A DNA stretch of 64,000 nucleotides. Origin: Bacteroidota bacterium. GTDB taxonomy: Bacteria; Bacteroidota; Bacteroidia; Flavobacteriales; Weeksellaceae. The position numbers and the translations under genes were made by a program. The notes beneath the pieces were generated by a model. The model worked only from the letters and a program-made list of their open reading frames with translations. It was not told where the DNA came from and searched no databases. The DNA lies in the NCBI GenBank assembly GCA_023393915.1, contig JAEXBS010000047.1, positions 558,001 through 622,000 of the forward strand. The letters are read 5' to 3'. This document shows positions 42,524 to 51,316 of this stretch, piece after piece. How positions within the stretch are numbered: position 1 is the first letter of the stretch; each line of letters starts with the position of its first letter.

Positions 42524-43627
42524 TTACTTCTTTGGTGAGCAGCCTGCCATAGTAGTGATTTTAACTGCTTCCGTTGGAGGTAAATTGGTATTACGCTCCA
42601 CAAGACTTTCCACCATGTTTTGTGCCGTTAGGCGATATACTTCTGCGATTTTAGAACCTTGTTGAAGTGCTGCAGGTCTACCTACATCTCCCGCCTCTCG
42701 AATACTCTGAATGAGTGGGATTTCTCCTAAAACAGGAAGTCCTAGATCTTGCGCCAAATATTGCGCACCTTGATTACCAAAAATATAGTATTTGTTGTCT
42801 GGTAATTCTTCTGGTGTAAAGTAAGACATGTTTTCGATTAATCCAAGCACTGGAATATTGATACTTTCCATCGTAAACATAGCAATTCCTTTACGAACAT
42901 CTGCTAAGGCCACATGCTGTGGTGTAGAAACAATGACAGCTCCTGTAACAGGCACTTCTTGAATAATCGACAAATGAATATCTCCAGTACCTGGAGGAAG
43001 GTCTACTAATAAGAAATCCAACTCGCCCCAATGTGCGTCACGAATCATTTGATTTAATGCTTTGGAAGCCATAGGGCCTCTCCAAACCACTGCTTGATTG
43101 GCTCCTGAGAAGTATCCAATGGACAACATTTTCACTCCATAATTCTCAACAGGTTTCATTAGATTTCGTCCATTCACTTCTACGGATAATGGTTTTTCCC
43201 CTTCCGTATCTAGCATTGTTGGAACGGAAGGTCCATAAATATCTGCATCCAATAAACCTACCTTAAAGCCCATATTCGCCAAGGTTACCGCAAGGTTGGC
43301 AGCTACAGTAGATTTACCTACTCCTCCTTTTCCTGAGGCGATGGCAATAATATTTTGAATTCCTGGAATGGATTTTCCTTTAATTTGATTTTGTTGTACT
43401 TCTGAAGGTTCTGGAGAAACAATTTTAAGCTTCAACTGCAAATCCTCACCAAATTCCGATGCGAATGCTTGTTTCATGGCCACCTCCAGTTTCTTTTTCT
43501 CGTGCATAGCTGGCGAATGTGCCTTCATATCTATGTACACCTCATTATTCATCACTTGAAGATTGATCACCAAATCATCGACCTCAATTTCTTTCAAGAA
43601 TTCTTGTATCTGTGCTTTCGTTGGCAT
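42524..43627 (-). CDS. mrp: Mrp/NBP35-family Fe-S cluster carrier ATPase (ApbC type)
   Basis: 367 residues. An N-terminal DUF59 (MIP18) domain of about 90 residues is followed by the deviant Walker A SGKGGVGKST and the later DLPPGTGDIHLS. The usual CPxC-type cluster motif is not seen after GLIENMSYF, where the text continues TPEELPDNKYY; a single Cys occurs near the C-terminus (AGCSPKK). Proteins of this type without CxxC are known, but cluster binding may differ. nfu follows directly. Confidence 0.9.
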   Translation of the reverse strand: MPTKAQIQEFLKEIEVDDLVINLQVMNNEVYIDMKAHSPAMHEKKKLEVAMKQAFASEFGEDLQLKLKIVSPEPSEVQQNQIKGKSIPGIQNIIAIASGKGGVGKSTVAANLAVTLANMGFKVGLLDADIYGPSVPTMLDTEGEKPLSVEVNGRNLMKPVENYGVKMLSIGYFSGANQAVVWRGPMASKALNQMIRDAHWGELDFLLVDLPPGTGDIHLSIIQEVPVTGAVIVSTPQHVALADVRKGIAMFTMESINIPVLGLIENMSYFTPEELPDNKYYIFGNQGAQYLAQDLGLPVLGEIPLIQSIREAGDVGRPAALQQGSKIAEVYRLTAQNMVESLVERNTNLPPTEAVKITTMAGCSPKK

Positions 43628-43646
43628 TGTAAAAGGGTTTAAATGA

Positions 43647-43654
43647 CAAAATTA
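43647..43654 (-). promoter_or_regulatory. -7 box (TAATTTTG) of the mrp-nfu operon
   Basis: Exact TAnnTTTG on the minus strand, 19 bases before the mrp ATG. The nearest TTG is only 14 bases upstream. Confidence 0.4.
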
Positions 43655-43707
43655 CGGAATATTTTCCGCAATTTAGAATAAGTATAATTAAGATAGGATG
43701 ATATCCG

Positions 43708-45033
43708 TCAGTCCAGCTGTTTCGACCCAAGTGCCTCCTCTGATCGCCTAGAAGGATCAATCACATAGACAAGTAAAAAAGTAATCAATGCAGGAATAAC
43801 CCAATCCAATTGATATTCTGAAAAAGGTAAAATGTTTCTGATTGTACTGGTTCCTGAACTAAAGAGCTCGAAGTATTCTAATACCCCTAACAATGAAACC
43901 AAGCCGCTAACCCCTAAAGACCACATATAGGGCTTTTTAGAAAACACTCTTTTACCAAATAAAAGTAAAATGATAATTAGAGTAAAGGTGATGGGATAAA
44001 TAAATCCTAAGATTACCACAGCATATTCTATGATTTCATCTACACTGCGAACCGAAAGCACTCCCGAAATAAGACAAGTAATAAGAACACCCCATTGGTA
44101 CTTTAAATGTCCTCTAGTTAATTCCTCTAAAAAACTTCCCATGGCCGAAACTAAAGCAATGGCCGTAGTAAGACAAGCAAAAGCAACAGCTACACTAATT
44201 ACATAGGACCCATTACTACCTAAGATTGAATTGGATATGTATAATAATAGTTCTGTTCGAGATAAGTTCTCTGAATCCGCCATACCAGAATGAGCTCCCA
44301 AGAAAATAAGACCTCCGTAAATGAAAAGTAGTCCTAACATGGAAATAACTCCAGCCTGCATGGTGATTGCAAATTTGCTTTTTGGAGTAGTAAACCCTTT
44401 CTGCTTGGCTGCAGAAATTATAATACCTGCAAAAATAACCGAGGCTAAAACATCGAGCGTTTGATATCCTTCGTAAAAAGAAAACAGATAAGCTTCAAGA
44501 GGTTGCATTAATCCTTCTTCTGGAACTGCAGACGGAAACATTGTCCCACGAATTACCAAAATGCTTAAACTCAAAAGAAGTAGGGGGGTTAGGACATTTC
44601 CTATGATGTCAACAATTCTTGCTTTGCTTGCCGAAAGAAAATACACTACTGCAAAAAACAAAACAGCAAAAAGAATTGAACTCATCTCCGGAAAAAGAGG
44701 TTTTATACCAATTTCAAAAGTGGTAGCTCCGGTCCTAGGAATGGCAACTAAAGGACCTATGCATAACATTATAAGAAAAGCAAGTGCCCAGATCACCACC
44801 GGATGCGTTCTTCTTCCCAAATCCGTAAATCGATTTCCGAAGAGCACCACAGTGAGCACTCCAAGAAAAGGTGAAATGATTCCTGTAGTAAAAAAACCTA
44901 GTATAGCTTCAGGCCAATTTTCACCTGCCTTAAGCCCGATAAAAGGGGGTAAAATCAGGTTTCCCGCGCCAAAAAACATGGCGAAAAGAGCAAAACCTAA
45001 AGTAAGAGCTGCACCCGAGTTCTTCTTCATCAT
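43708..45033 (-). CDS. brnQ: Branched-chain amino acid:cation symporter (BrnQ/LIVCS family)
   Basis: 441 residues, about 12 helices. Family marks are ALTLGFALFAMFFGAGNLILPP at the N-terminus (residues 9-30) and LTTAIALVSAMGSFLEELT in the centre. It imports leucine, isoleucine and valine with Na+ or H+. It follows the dicarboxylate symporter gene after 36 bases on the same strand and may be cotranscribed. Confidence 0.93.
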   Translation of the reverse strand: MMKKNSGAALTLGFALFAMFFGAGNLILPPFIGLKAGENWPEAILGFFTTGIISPFLGVLTVVLFGNRFTDLGRRTHPVVIWALAFLIMLCIGPLVAIPRTGATTFEIGIKPLFPEMSSILFAVLFFAVVYFLSASKARIVDIIGNVLTPLLLLSLSILVIRGTMFPSAVPEEGLMQPLEAYLFSFYEGYQTLDVLASVIFAGIIISAAKQKGFTTPKSKFAITMQAGVISMLGLLFIYGGLIFLGAHSGMADSENLSRTELLLYISNSILGSNGSYVISVAVAFACLTTAIALVSAMGSFLEELTRGHLKYQWGVLITCLISGVLSVRSVDEIIEYAVVILGFIYPITFTLIIILLLFGKRVFSKKPYMWSLGVSGLVSLLGVLEYFELFSSGTSTIRNILPFSEYQLDWVIPALITFLLVYVIDPSRRSEEALGSKQLD

Positions 45034-45069
45034 TCAATCCAATACTTTGTACGAGAACCTTAAACCTTC

Positions 45070-46320
45070 TTATAGGTCACCTCCATGATTATCCAATTGT
45101 CCCTCCCATTTCGATACAGCAGAAGTGGAGAGTGCATTTCCTAAAACGTTGGTCATACTTCTTCCCATATCACAAAAATGATCAATCGGTAGAATAAGGG
45201 CAATTCCCTCAGGAGGAATTCCAAACATAGAACAAGTGGCTACAATTATAACAAGAGAAGCCCTTGGCACTCCGGCAATACCTTTCGAGGTTAGCATCAG
45301 AACCAATAACATAACAATCTGCTCTCCAAGGGACATATCGATACCATAAATTTGTGCAATAAAAATGGAAGCAAACGTCATGTACATCATACTTCCGTCC
45401 AAGTTAAAAGAATAACCTAAGGGAAGAGTAAAGGATACAATTCTATTGTTGCAACCAAAACGCTCCAACTCTTCAACAAGCTTTGGGAACACTGCTTCAG
45501 AACTTGTGGTGGAAAAAGCAATCAAAAGAGGTTCTTTAATTCTTCTTAATAATTCAAATAAACGATTTCCTAAGATAATATAGCCAACCACACACAGTAC
45601 GATCCACAGAACTAGTAATGCCAAGAAAAAGTCCCTTAAGTAGACCGCATATACCGTAAAAATATCAAATCCTTTCGTGGCTACAATGGCGGCAATTGCA
45701 CCAAAAACTCCTAGGGGAGCTACCCACATGATATAACCTACCATTTTTAAAATGGCATGTGCTATAATGTTAAGTCCATTGACAATTGGCTTGGTATAGG
45801 TCTCGCCCATATTGGCCAAAGCCACTCCAAACATGACAGAAAACACAACAATTTGCAAAACCTCATTGGTAGCAAAAGCTTCAAATAAACTTTTTGGAAC
45901 GACGTGATTAACGAAATCAGCTATGGAAAAACTCTTAGTGGAACTAATTAAATCACCTGCAGCAGCAGTATCGGCCAGATCAAGTTCAATAACTTTCCCC
46001 GGTGCAAGTACATTGACAAAGAAAAGCCCGATTAAAAGTGACACCAAGGATGCGGTGATAAACCAAATCATTGCTTTTGATCCTACCCGACCAATCATTT
46101 TCATATCACTCATTTTAGCAATCCCAACCACTAAGGTTGTAAAAACAAGCGGAGCAATAATCATTTGCACCAATCGAATAAAGATCGTACCTAAAAGTTT
46201 AATATGATCGGAAAAGGATTCGGCATTCTCAGGATAACGGAAATGCACTATTGCTCCCGCAACTATTCCTAAAACGAGTGCAATAAGTATTGCAAAAAAT
46301 AATTTATTCTGTCCTTTCAT
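45070..46320 (-). CDS. Dicarboxylate/amino acid:cation symporter (DAACS family)
   Basis: 416 residues, eight helices and two hairpin loops. Diagnostic stretches are the Ser-rich loop FSTTSSEAVFPKLVEELE (HP1), the NMDGT-like motif here SFNLDGSMMYMTFASIFIAQ in helix 7, and SKGIAGVPRASLVI (HP2). The Ser in place of Thr in NLDGS is a mild variant. Substrate could be glutamate, aspartate or C4-dicarboxylates. It is first of a transporter pair with brnQ. Confidence 0.92.
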   Translation of the reverse strand: MKGQNKLFFAILIALVLGIVAGAIVHFRYPENAESFSDHIKLLGTIFIRLVQMIIAPLVFTTLVVGIAKMSDMKMIGRVGSKAMIWFITASLVSLLIGLFFVNVLAPGKVIELDLADTAAAGDLISSTKSFSIADFVNHVVPKSLFEAFATNEVLQIVVFSVMFGVALANMGETYTKPIVNGLNIIAHAILKMVGYIMWVAPLGVFGAIAAIVATKGFDIFTVYAVYLRDFFLALLVLWIVLCVVGYIILGNRLFELLRRIKEPLLIAFSTTSSEAVFPKLVEELERFGCNNRIVSFTLPLGYSFNLDGSMMYMTFASIFIAQIYGIDMSLGEQIVMLLVLMLTSKGIAGVPRASLVIIVATCSMFGIPPEGIALILPIDHFCDMGRSMTNVLGNALSTSAVSKWEGQLDNHGGDL

Positions 46321-46430
46321 TGGAAATTTTTCAAAGCGCTACAAATATAGTTTTTTTTGAGAGAATGCCTTGAGCGCTGGGATAAAGCAAGTATCCTACT
46401 ATTACTCAAGGCAAAAGGCCTTAAACAAAA

Positions 46431-46461
46431 AAAAATCCTCCAATAAATTGGAAGATTTTTT
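46431..46461 (-). terminator. Terminator after the SH3 protein gene
   Basis: Minus-strand stem AATCTTCCAAT / ATTGGAGGATT (one mismatch) with a two-base loop and a long T run. Confidence 0.82.
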
Positions 46462-46481
46462 CTTTAGAATCAAAAGCACTT

Positions 46482-46901
46482 TTAGGCTTTCAAATATCGT
46501 GCATAAGCGTATCCTTCTACTCCAGAAGAAGTTTTAATTTTCCACCAATCATCTGAAGATTGTTCTACTAATGTAACCAGCTCCCCTTTTGCTGCTTTTC
46601 CTACTATTGAAGCATCAGTGGAAGGTTCTTGACGAATGTTTAAATTGGAGTCTTCCGTATTTACTGTTAGGTTCGCTCCTGAAGCCAAACCTGCAACTTG
46701 AACATCAATATTAATGTCCGTTGCGGTATAAGATGCGTCGATAGCACCTAAAGCATTCCAAACTTCATCTTTAGCAGTGGTTGTAGGAACTGATCCTGAA
46801 ATATACAAAATACCGTCTTGTTCTTGAACTTGAAGGTTATTGACTCCAGCGTTCTGCGCCGCAGTAATAACACTTGAATATTTACTTTGTAATGTACTCA
46901 T
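46482..46901 (-). CDS. BON-like plus SH3 domain protein
   Basis: 139 residues. The first 70 resemble a BON/OsmY-like fold (NLQVQEQDGILYISGSVPTT, TDINIDVQVAG). The last 60 form a bacterial SH3 domain: LNIRQEPSTDASIVGKAAKGELVTLVEQSSDDWWKI, ending EGYAYARYLKA. No signal peptide is visible, so it is either cytoplasmic or its true start is missed. It follows the BON lipoprotein gene after 13 bases and likely shares its promoter. An envelope-stress role is possible but not shown. Confidence 0.75.
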   Translation of the reverse strand: MSTLQSKYSSVITAAQNAGVNNLQVQEQDGILYISGSVPTTTAKDEVWNALGAIDASYTATDINIDVQVAGLASGANLTVNTEDSNLNIRQEPSTDASIVGKAAKGELVTLVEQSSDDWWKIKTSSGVEGYAYARYLKA

Positions 46902-46914
46902 TTTCTAATCTTTA

Positions 46915-47385
46915 TTATTTAACTACTAAATTATTAGTATAAGCGCCAATATTTAACGCGTCAACTGATTCCTTGATTTTTCTTGCTTGCGTTGACGAAA
47001 CGCTTCCTGTTAGAGTAAGTTCTCCATTTACCACCTCAACAGTTACTGATGGGAAATCTTTCACAGCATCTTGTACTTTTTGAAGTACCACTGGATCTAC
47101 AGCATTCACTTCCACAGGTGCAGGAGGCGTCGTCATATCCATCACTTCTTTAATACCAGGGATTGCTTTTAATGAGGCAATCATGTTGTCTTTGGACGCT
47201 TGATCACTAAAAGTTCCACTTAAATGCGCTACTCCGTCCTTAACTTCCACGGAAGCATTTGGGTTGGAAACCACTACAGTAGTTGCTTGTGTTTGAAGTT
47301 CTTGATCAGATACTTTCTTTTTACAAGAAATAGCTCCTAGTGAAACAACGAGAGCCAGAGCGGCCATCATAAATCTTTTTTTCAT
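46915..47385 (-). CDS. BON-domain lipoprotein
   Basis: 156 residues from the ATG at 47385 (an extension to 47454 would cross the promoter). The lipobox GAISCKKK puts the lipid on Cys21. Two BON domains follow (about 28-90 and 95-156), each with the pattern V-x-D-G-x-A/L-x-L-x-G-x-V/F: ASVEVKDGVAHLSGTF and VTVEVVNGELTLTGSV. BON domains bind phospholipid and guard the envelope in OsmY/DolP. The positive residues after Cys suggest it stays in the periplasm. Confidence 0.82.
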   Translation of the reverse strand: MKKRFMMAALALVVSLGAISCKKKVSDQELQTQATTVVVSNPNASVEVKDGVAHLSGTFSDQASKDNMIASLKAIPGIKEVMDMTTPPAPVEVNAVDPVVLQKVQDAVKDFPSVTVEVVNGELTLTGSVSSTQARKIKESVDALNIGAYTNNLVVK

Positions 47386-47418
47386 AGTTCGGTTGGTTTT
47401 AATGTTAGTACTATATCT

Positions 47419-47447
47419 CAAAAATAGTAAATAAATACAGTGCCAAA
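47419..47447 (-). promoter_or_regulatory. Promoter of the BON/SH3 operon
   Basis: Minus-strand TTTGG, 17 bases from TTG to TATTTTTG (47419-47426). A 16-base perfect palindrome TAAAACTTAAGTTTTA (47473-47488) lies just upstream and may be an activator site. Confidence 0.6.
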
Positions 47448-47512
47448 TCCCCAATAACTATTAATTTTTTCTTAAAACTTAAGTTTTACTCTTAAAATCG
47501 TCATTCATAAAA

Positions 47513-47542
47513 GAAAGCCCGACCTATTTAGGCCGGGCTTCT
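47513..47542 (-). terminator. Terminator of speB
   Basis: Minus-strand stem AAGCCCGGCC / GGTCGGGCTT (one mismatch), loop TAAATA, then TTCTTTTA. Confidence 0.85.
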
Positions 47543-47561
47543 ATATAAATATTCCCTAAAA

Positions 47562-48413
47562 TCACTTTGATTCGTGATAATAAGCTAGCATTTTATAATA
47601 AAGCTTTGCCGCTAAGAAAGCGGTAGGCTTGGAATTAGCACTTTCCATTAATTCAACGATGTCGAAAGCAACTACATTGCATTTCTCAAACACCTTTTTT
47701 AGGAGTTCAAGCGTGGGATACCACTGAAGGCCTCCCGGCTCCGGTGTACCTGTGGAAGGTGCAATAGAAGGGTCAAAAGCGTCCAAATCTATAGTTATAT
47801 AAACATTACCAGAAACTTTCTCTAAGACTTTTTCAATCCAATTGGGATCATTATGAATCTCATGCGCCCAAAAACATTGTCCTTTAGGAACGTACTGCAT
47901 TTCTTCTTGATCCATTGAGCGAATTCCCACTTGAACTAAATTATGTTTTTCATTCGCCTCGAATACAGCGCACGCATGATTCGAAGTAGACCCATGAAAT
48001 TCGGGTCTTAAATCGGTATGCGCATCGAGCTGTAAAACCGTCAAGTTCTCGTATTTCTCTCCTACGGCACGAATGGAACCAATAGAGACGGAATGTTCTC
48101 CACCAAACAAAGTGAACAATTTCCCTTCGTGATTCAAGAGTTCTTTGGTTTTATTATACACGGCCTCTGTCATGGCCTCTGGTGAAGAATTTTCACTCAC
48201 CTCTCCCCCAATCCAAACACCATGAAGGTAGGGTTCAGTTCCTGTTTCAATATCAAAGAGCTCCATATTCTCAGAAGCATCCAAAAACAGTTCCGGGCCT
48301 TTATCCGCACCCTTCCCCCAAGTAGAAGTACCGTCGTAAGGCACAGTAACTAGCATTACTTTCGAGTTTTCTAGGGTTGCGTTTTCCTCTGGTATTCCAG
48401 CATAGGTATTCAT
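47562..48413 (-). CDS. speB: Agmatinase (ureohydrolase family)
   Basis: Splits agmatine into putrescine and urea. 283 residues with the binuclear Mn site: GGEHS (104-108), DAHTD (130-134) and DLDAFDP (209-215). The stretch VPYDGTSTWGKGADKGP is the usual N-terminal part of agmatinases. Arginine decarboxylase, which makes agmatine, is encoded 760 bases away on the same strand (49176-50573), with a HAD gene on the other strand between them. Other ureohydrolases such as formimidoylglutamase are possible but less likely. Confidence 0.92.
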   Translation of the reverse strand: MNTYAGIPEENATLENSKVMLVTVPYDGTSTWGKGADKGPELFLDASENMELFDIETGTEPYLHGVWIGGEVSENSSPEAMTEAVYNKTKELLNHEGKLFTLFGGEHSVSIGSIRAVGEKYENLTVLQLDAHTDLRPEFHGSTSNHACAVFEANEKHNLVQVGIRSMDQEEMQYVPKGQCFWAHEIHNDPNWIEKVLEKVSGNVYITIDLDAFDPSIAPSTGTPEPGGLQWYPTLELLKKVFEKCNVVAFDIVELMESANSKPTAFLAAKLYYKMLAYYHESK

Positions 48414-48442
48414 CTATATCGCATTTAATGGTTAATGGTCCA

Positions 48443-48473
48443 CAAAGGTAAATAATTTAAAAACGTAAATTTG
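48443..48473. promoter_or_regulatory. Divergent promoter boxes for speB and the HAD gene
   Basis: Two exact TAnnTTTG boxes within 31 bases: TACCTTTG on minus (48443-48450, for speB) and TAAATTTG on plus (48466-48473, for the HAD gene). Confidence 0.5.
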
Positions 48474-48488
48474 AACAAAATATAAATT

Positions 48489-49151
48489 ATGCCCCTAAAA
48501 GCAGTGTTATTCGATATGGACGGTGTTATTGTGGACACGGAACCCCTCCACAGAAAAGCCTATTTCCAAACCTTTCAAGACTTAAAATTAAAAGTGGATG
48601 AAAACCTATACCAATCGTTCACTGGTAGTTCAACACAATCGGTCTGTGAGACTTTAATAAAAGAATTTCAGCTAGAGGTATCTTGGAAAGATATCGCAGA
48701 CAAAAAGCGAATGTATTTTAAACATTTTTTCGATCACGATCCAAGTTTTGATCTTCTTCCAGGGGTTAGAAATCTAATTACACATTATCATAAGGAGGGA
48801 ATCACTTTGATTCTAGCTTCCTCTGCACACCGAAATACGATCAACTGGGTATTTGATCGATTTGATCTTAACTCTTATTTCAAAGGTAAGATTAGTGGCG
48901 CTGAGCTTAAAGCTTCCAAACCTCATCCAGAGATTTTCCTTTTGGCTGCACAAATGGCTGACGCCAAAGAAAACGAATGCATGGTGATTGAAGATTCGAG
49001 TAACGGAATTCTAGCCTCCCAAAGAGCGGGAATCTTTTGTGCCGCATACAAAAGTCCTCATTCTAAAGGCCAAGATCTATCCCAAGCCCAAATTATCGTT
49101 GAACAATTCTCGGATTTAGAACTTCCAATAATAGAAACTCATTTTTCTTAA
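48489..49151 (+). CDS. HAD-superfamily phosphatase (beta-phosphoglucomutase-like)
   Basis: 220 residues. HAD motif I is FDMDGVIVDTEP (Asp9 nucleophile, Asp11 acid), motif II LILASSAH, motif III lysine in KASKPHPEIF, and motif IV MVIEDSSNGILAS. A helical cap lies between motifs I and II, as in subclass I phosphatases and beta-phosphoglucomutase. Substrate unknown; similar proteins act on sugar phosphates. It stands alone between speB and speA on the opposite strand. Confidence 0.88.
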   Translation: MPLKAVLFDMDGVIVDTEPLHRKAYFQTFQDLKLKVDENLYQSFTGSSTQSVCETLIKEFQLEVSWKDIADKKRMYFKHFFDHDPSFDLLPGVRNLITHYHKEGITLILASSAHRNTINWVFDRFDLNSYFKGKISGAELKASKPHPEIFLLAAQMADAKENECMVIEDSSNGILASQRAGIFCAAYKSPHSKGQDLSQAQIIVEQFSDLELPIIETHFS

Positions 49152-49175
49152 AAACAAGTCTTTGAACCTCTACCC

Positions 49176-50573
49176 TTACTTTTTATAACCAAGTAATTTT
49201 AAAACGTCCTCTGGCTCCTGTCTTTCTCGAAAAATCTCGTAGGAAAATTCTCCCTCTTCATCCTTTTGAATAAGGATATGTCTAGGCTGAGGCATTAAGC
49301 AGTGATGAACGCCGCCGTAGCCGCCTATGGTTTCTTGATAAGCCCCTGTGTGGAAAAACCCAATATAGAGAGGTTTGGTATCTGTAAAAACAGGTAAATA
49401 GATGGCATTGGTATGCTGCTCTGAGTTATAGTAATCATCAGAGTCACAAGTTAGACCTCCTAAGAACACTCTTTCATAGGTATCGTCCCAGCGATTGAGT
49501 GGAAGCATTATAAAATGTCTTGAAATCGCCCAAGTATCAGGAAGAGTGGTCATGAATGAAGAGTCGATCATGTTCCATTTCTCTCTATCGTTTTGTCTCT
49601 TCTGTGAAATTATTTGATAGAGATTGGCTCCACTTTCACCTACGGTAAAACTACCAAATTCAGTATATATATTTGGCTCTTCTACTCCTTCCTCTTCGCA
49701 GAATTTTTTGATTTGAGAAACAATTTCTTCCACCATGTACTGGTAATCGTAATCAAAATTCAGTGAAGTCTTAATTGGAAAACCGCCACCAATATTTAAG
49801 GAATCCACTTCAGGCGCAATCTTCTTTAATCGTGCATAAACACGTAAACACTTATAAAGTTCATTCCAATAATAGGAAGTATCTTTAATTCCCGTATTGA
49901 TGAAGAAATGAAGCATTTTTAGACGTGCATTGGGATGCTCCGCAATTTTTTGTGAGTAGTAGGGAATAATATCCTTGTAACCAATACCCAATCTAGAAGT
50001 ATAAAACTCAAATTTCGGTTCCTCTTCGGAAGCAATCCTAATTCCTATATTGAAGGTAGAATCGATGGACTGGGTTAATTTATCCAGTTCACGGTAGTTA
50101 TCTAAAATGGGAGTAATATTCTCAAAACCACTATTAATGAGTTCGGAAATCTTTTGTAAGTAATCATCCGTTTTAAACCCATTGCAGATTACTTCAATAT
50201 CCTTCTCCACTTTACCATTGTCGTAAAGTGCCCGTACAATATCCATATCATAAGCGGAGGATGTCTCGATAGATATATCATTTTTTAAAGCTTCCTCTAA
50301 AACAAAATTGAAATGACTGGACTTGGTACAATAACAGTACCTGTAGGATTTGCGGTAATCGGTCTTCTCAAACGCTTCGCTAAACCAACCTTTGGCCCTT
50401 TGAATATTATGAGAAATTTTTGGTAAATAACTAATTTTTAATGGAGTACCGAATTTCTCGATCACTTCCATTAAAGGAATATCATGGAATAATAAATTAT
50501 TTTCTGCTACATTAAATTCTTCTGTAGGAAAATAAAGGGTCTGGTCAATTAATTCCGAATATTTAATTTTCAT
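49176..50573 (-). CDS. speA: Arginine decarboxylase (fold-III PLP type, short Bacteroidota form)
   Basis: 465 residues. The PLP lysine is Lys84 in YCYCTKSSHFNFV, the phosphate site is in SLNIGGGFPIK, and the catalytic Cys region appears as GLTCDSDDYY. Large inserts typical of full-length SpeA (about 630 residues) are missing, as in other Bacteroidota. It makes agmatine from arginine; agmatinase, encoded nearby, then gives putrescine. Diaminopimelate decarboxylase is excluded by the overall pattern (FFHTGAYQETIGGYGGVHHC matches the arginine type). Confidence 0.88.
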   Translation of the reverse strand: MKIKYSELIDQTLYFPTEEFNVAENNLLFHDIPLMEVIEKFGTPLKISYLPKISHNIQRAKGWFSEAFEKTDYRKSYRYCYCTKSSHFNFVLEEALKNDISIETSSAYDMDIVRALYDNGKVEKDIEVICNGFKTDDYLQKISELINSGFENITPILDNYRELDKLTQSIDSTFNIGIRIASEEEPKFEFYTSRLGIGYKDIIPYYSQKIAEHPNARLKMLHFFINTGIKDTSYYWNELYKCLRVYARLKKIAPEVDSLNIGGGFPIKTSLNFDYDYQYMVEEIVSQIKKFCEEEGVEEPNIYTEFGSFTVGESGANLYQIISQKRQNDREKWNMIDSSFMTTLPDTWAISRHFIMLPLNRWDDTYERVFLGGLTCDSDDYYNSEQHTNAIYLPVFTDTKPLYIGFFHTGAYQETIGGYGGVHHCLMPQPRHILIQKDEEGEFSYEIFRERQEPEDVLKLLGYKK

Positions 50574-50689
50574 CTTTTCTTAAAACGGGCGGTTGATTAC
50601 TAATATGCGGTGCAAAATTGCGAAAAAAAAACCAATCTGAATCAAACTAAATCAACTGTTTAATTTTCAATATTTTTTATCCTCGCCTA

Positions 50690-51310
50690 TTACAAGTGAG
50701 CAATAAAAACCAGTAATTCTCCATGAGTAAATTGTATGTCTACTTCATCCGAAAGAGCAACATTTCGAGTACCAATTCTTTTGGCTAAATCTAACGTTTC
50801 ATTATGTAACTCCCATTTGAGTCCTGAAGTTTGGATTCCTTCAGCAACTGGAAAAGGATAAAGTGAGACCATTCGATCTTTAACCCCCTTAATTACCTCT
50901 TTTTTAGGGAGAAAGTAATATTGGGCATAGCGATCATAAAACGAAATCTTTAAAGTGTTTTTAAATTGAAGTGCTGCCGTTAAATTCCCTAAGAAATGAT
51001 CCATCTCGCCTCCACTACCTCCATATACATCCACGTGAGTCATTCCTCTTTCTACTAGGAGCTCTAAAGCTTTATGGAAATCAGGGTACTCTTGATTCGG
51101 GGTTGGAATTAATTTTGAATAATAAGCAGAGGCTTCACCAACAGGCAAAGAATCAAAATCTCCAGAGATGAAATCTACCTGGTCTGCCTTAACTCCCATA
51201 TCTAGAAGGGTTTGGAACGCTCCATCTGTGCAGGCCACAAGATCATAATTTTCAAGAGCCGGAAGCGCTTCTGGTGCTTCCCCATTAATTAGTAAAAGTG
51301 ATTTTTTCAA
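50690..51310 (-). CDS. thiN: Thiamine diphosphokinase
   Basis: Turns thiamine into thiamine diphosphate with ATP. 206 residues. Catalytic-domain motifs are ACTDGAF (26-32), FISGDFDS (47-54), Asp77 in YPDFHKALEL and GGSGGEMDHFLGNL (97-110). The C-terminal thiamine-binding domain is the beta sandwich ending THGELLVFI. It lies six bases after the cobalamin adenosyltransferase gene. No TPP riboswitch is seen. Confidence 0.92.
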   Translation of the reverse strand: MKKSLLLINGEAPEALPALENYDLVACTDGAFQTLLDMGVKADQVDFISGDFDSLPVGEASAYYSKLIPTPNQEYPDFHKALELLVERGMTHVDVYGGSGGEMDHFLGNLTAALQFKNTLKISFYDRYAQYYFLPKKEVIKGVKDRMVSLYPFPVAEGIQTSGLKWELHNETLDLAKRIGTRNVALSDEVDIQFTHGELLVFIAHL

Positions 51311-51316
51311 TTCTTC

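Noticed and set aside
44561..45088. A 175-codon open frame on the plus strand over the brnQ start
   Set aside because: Mirror frame of a membrane protein; the peptide is rich in Lys and Arg and has no family pattern.
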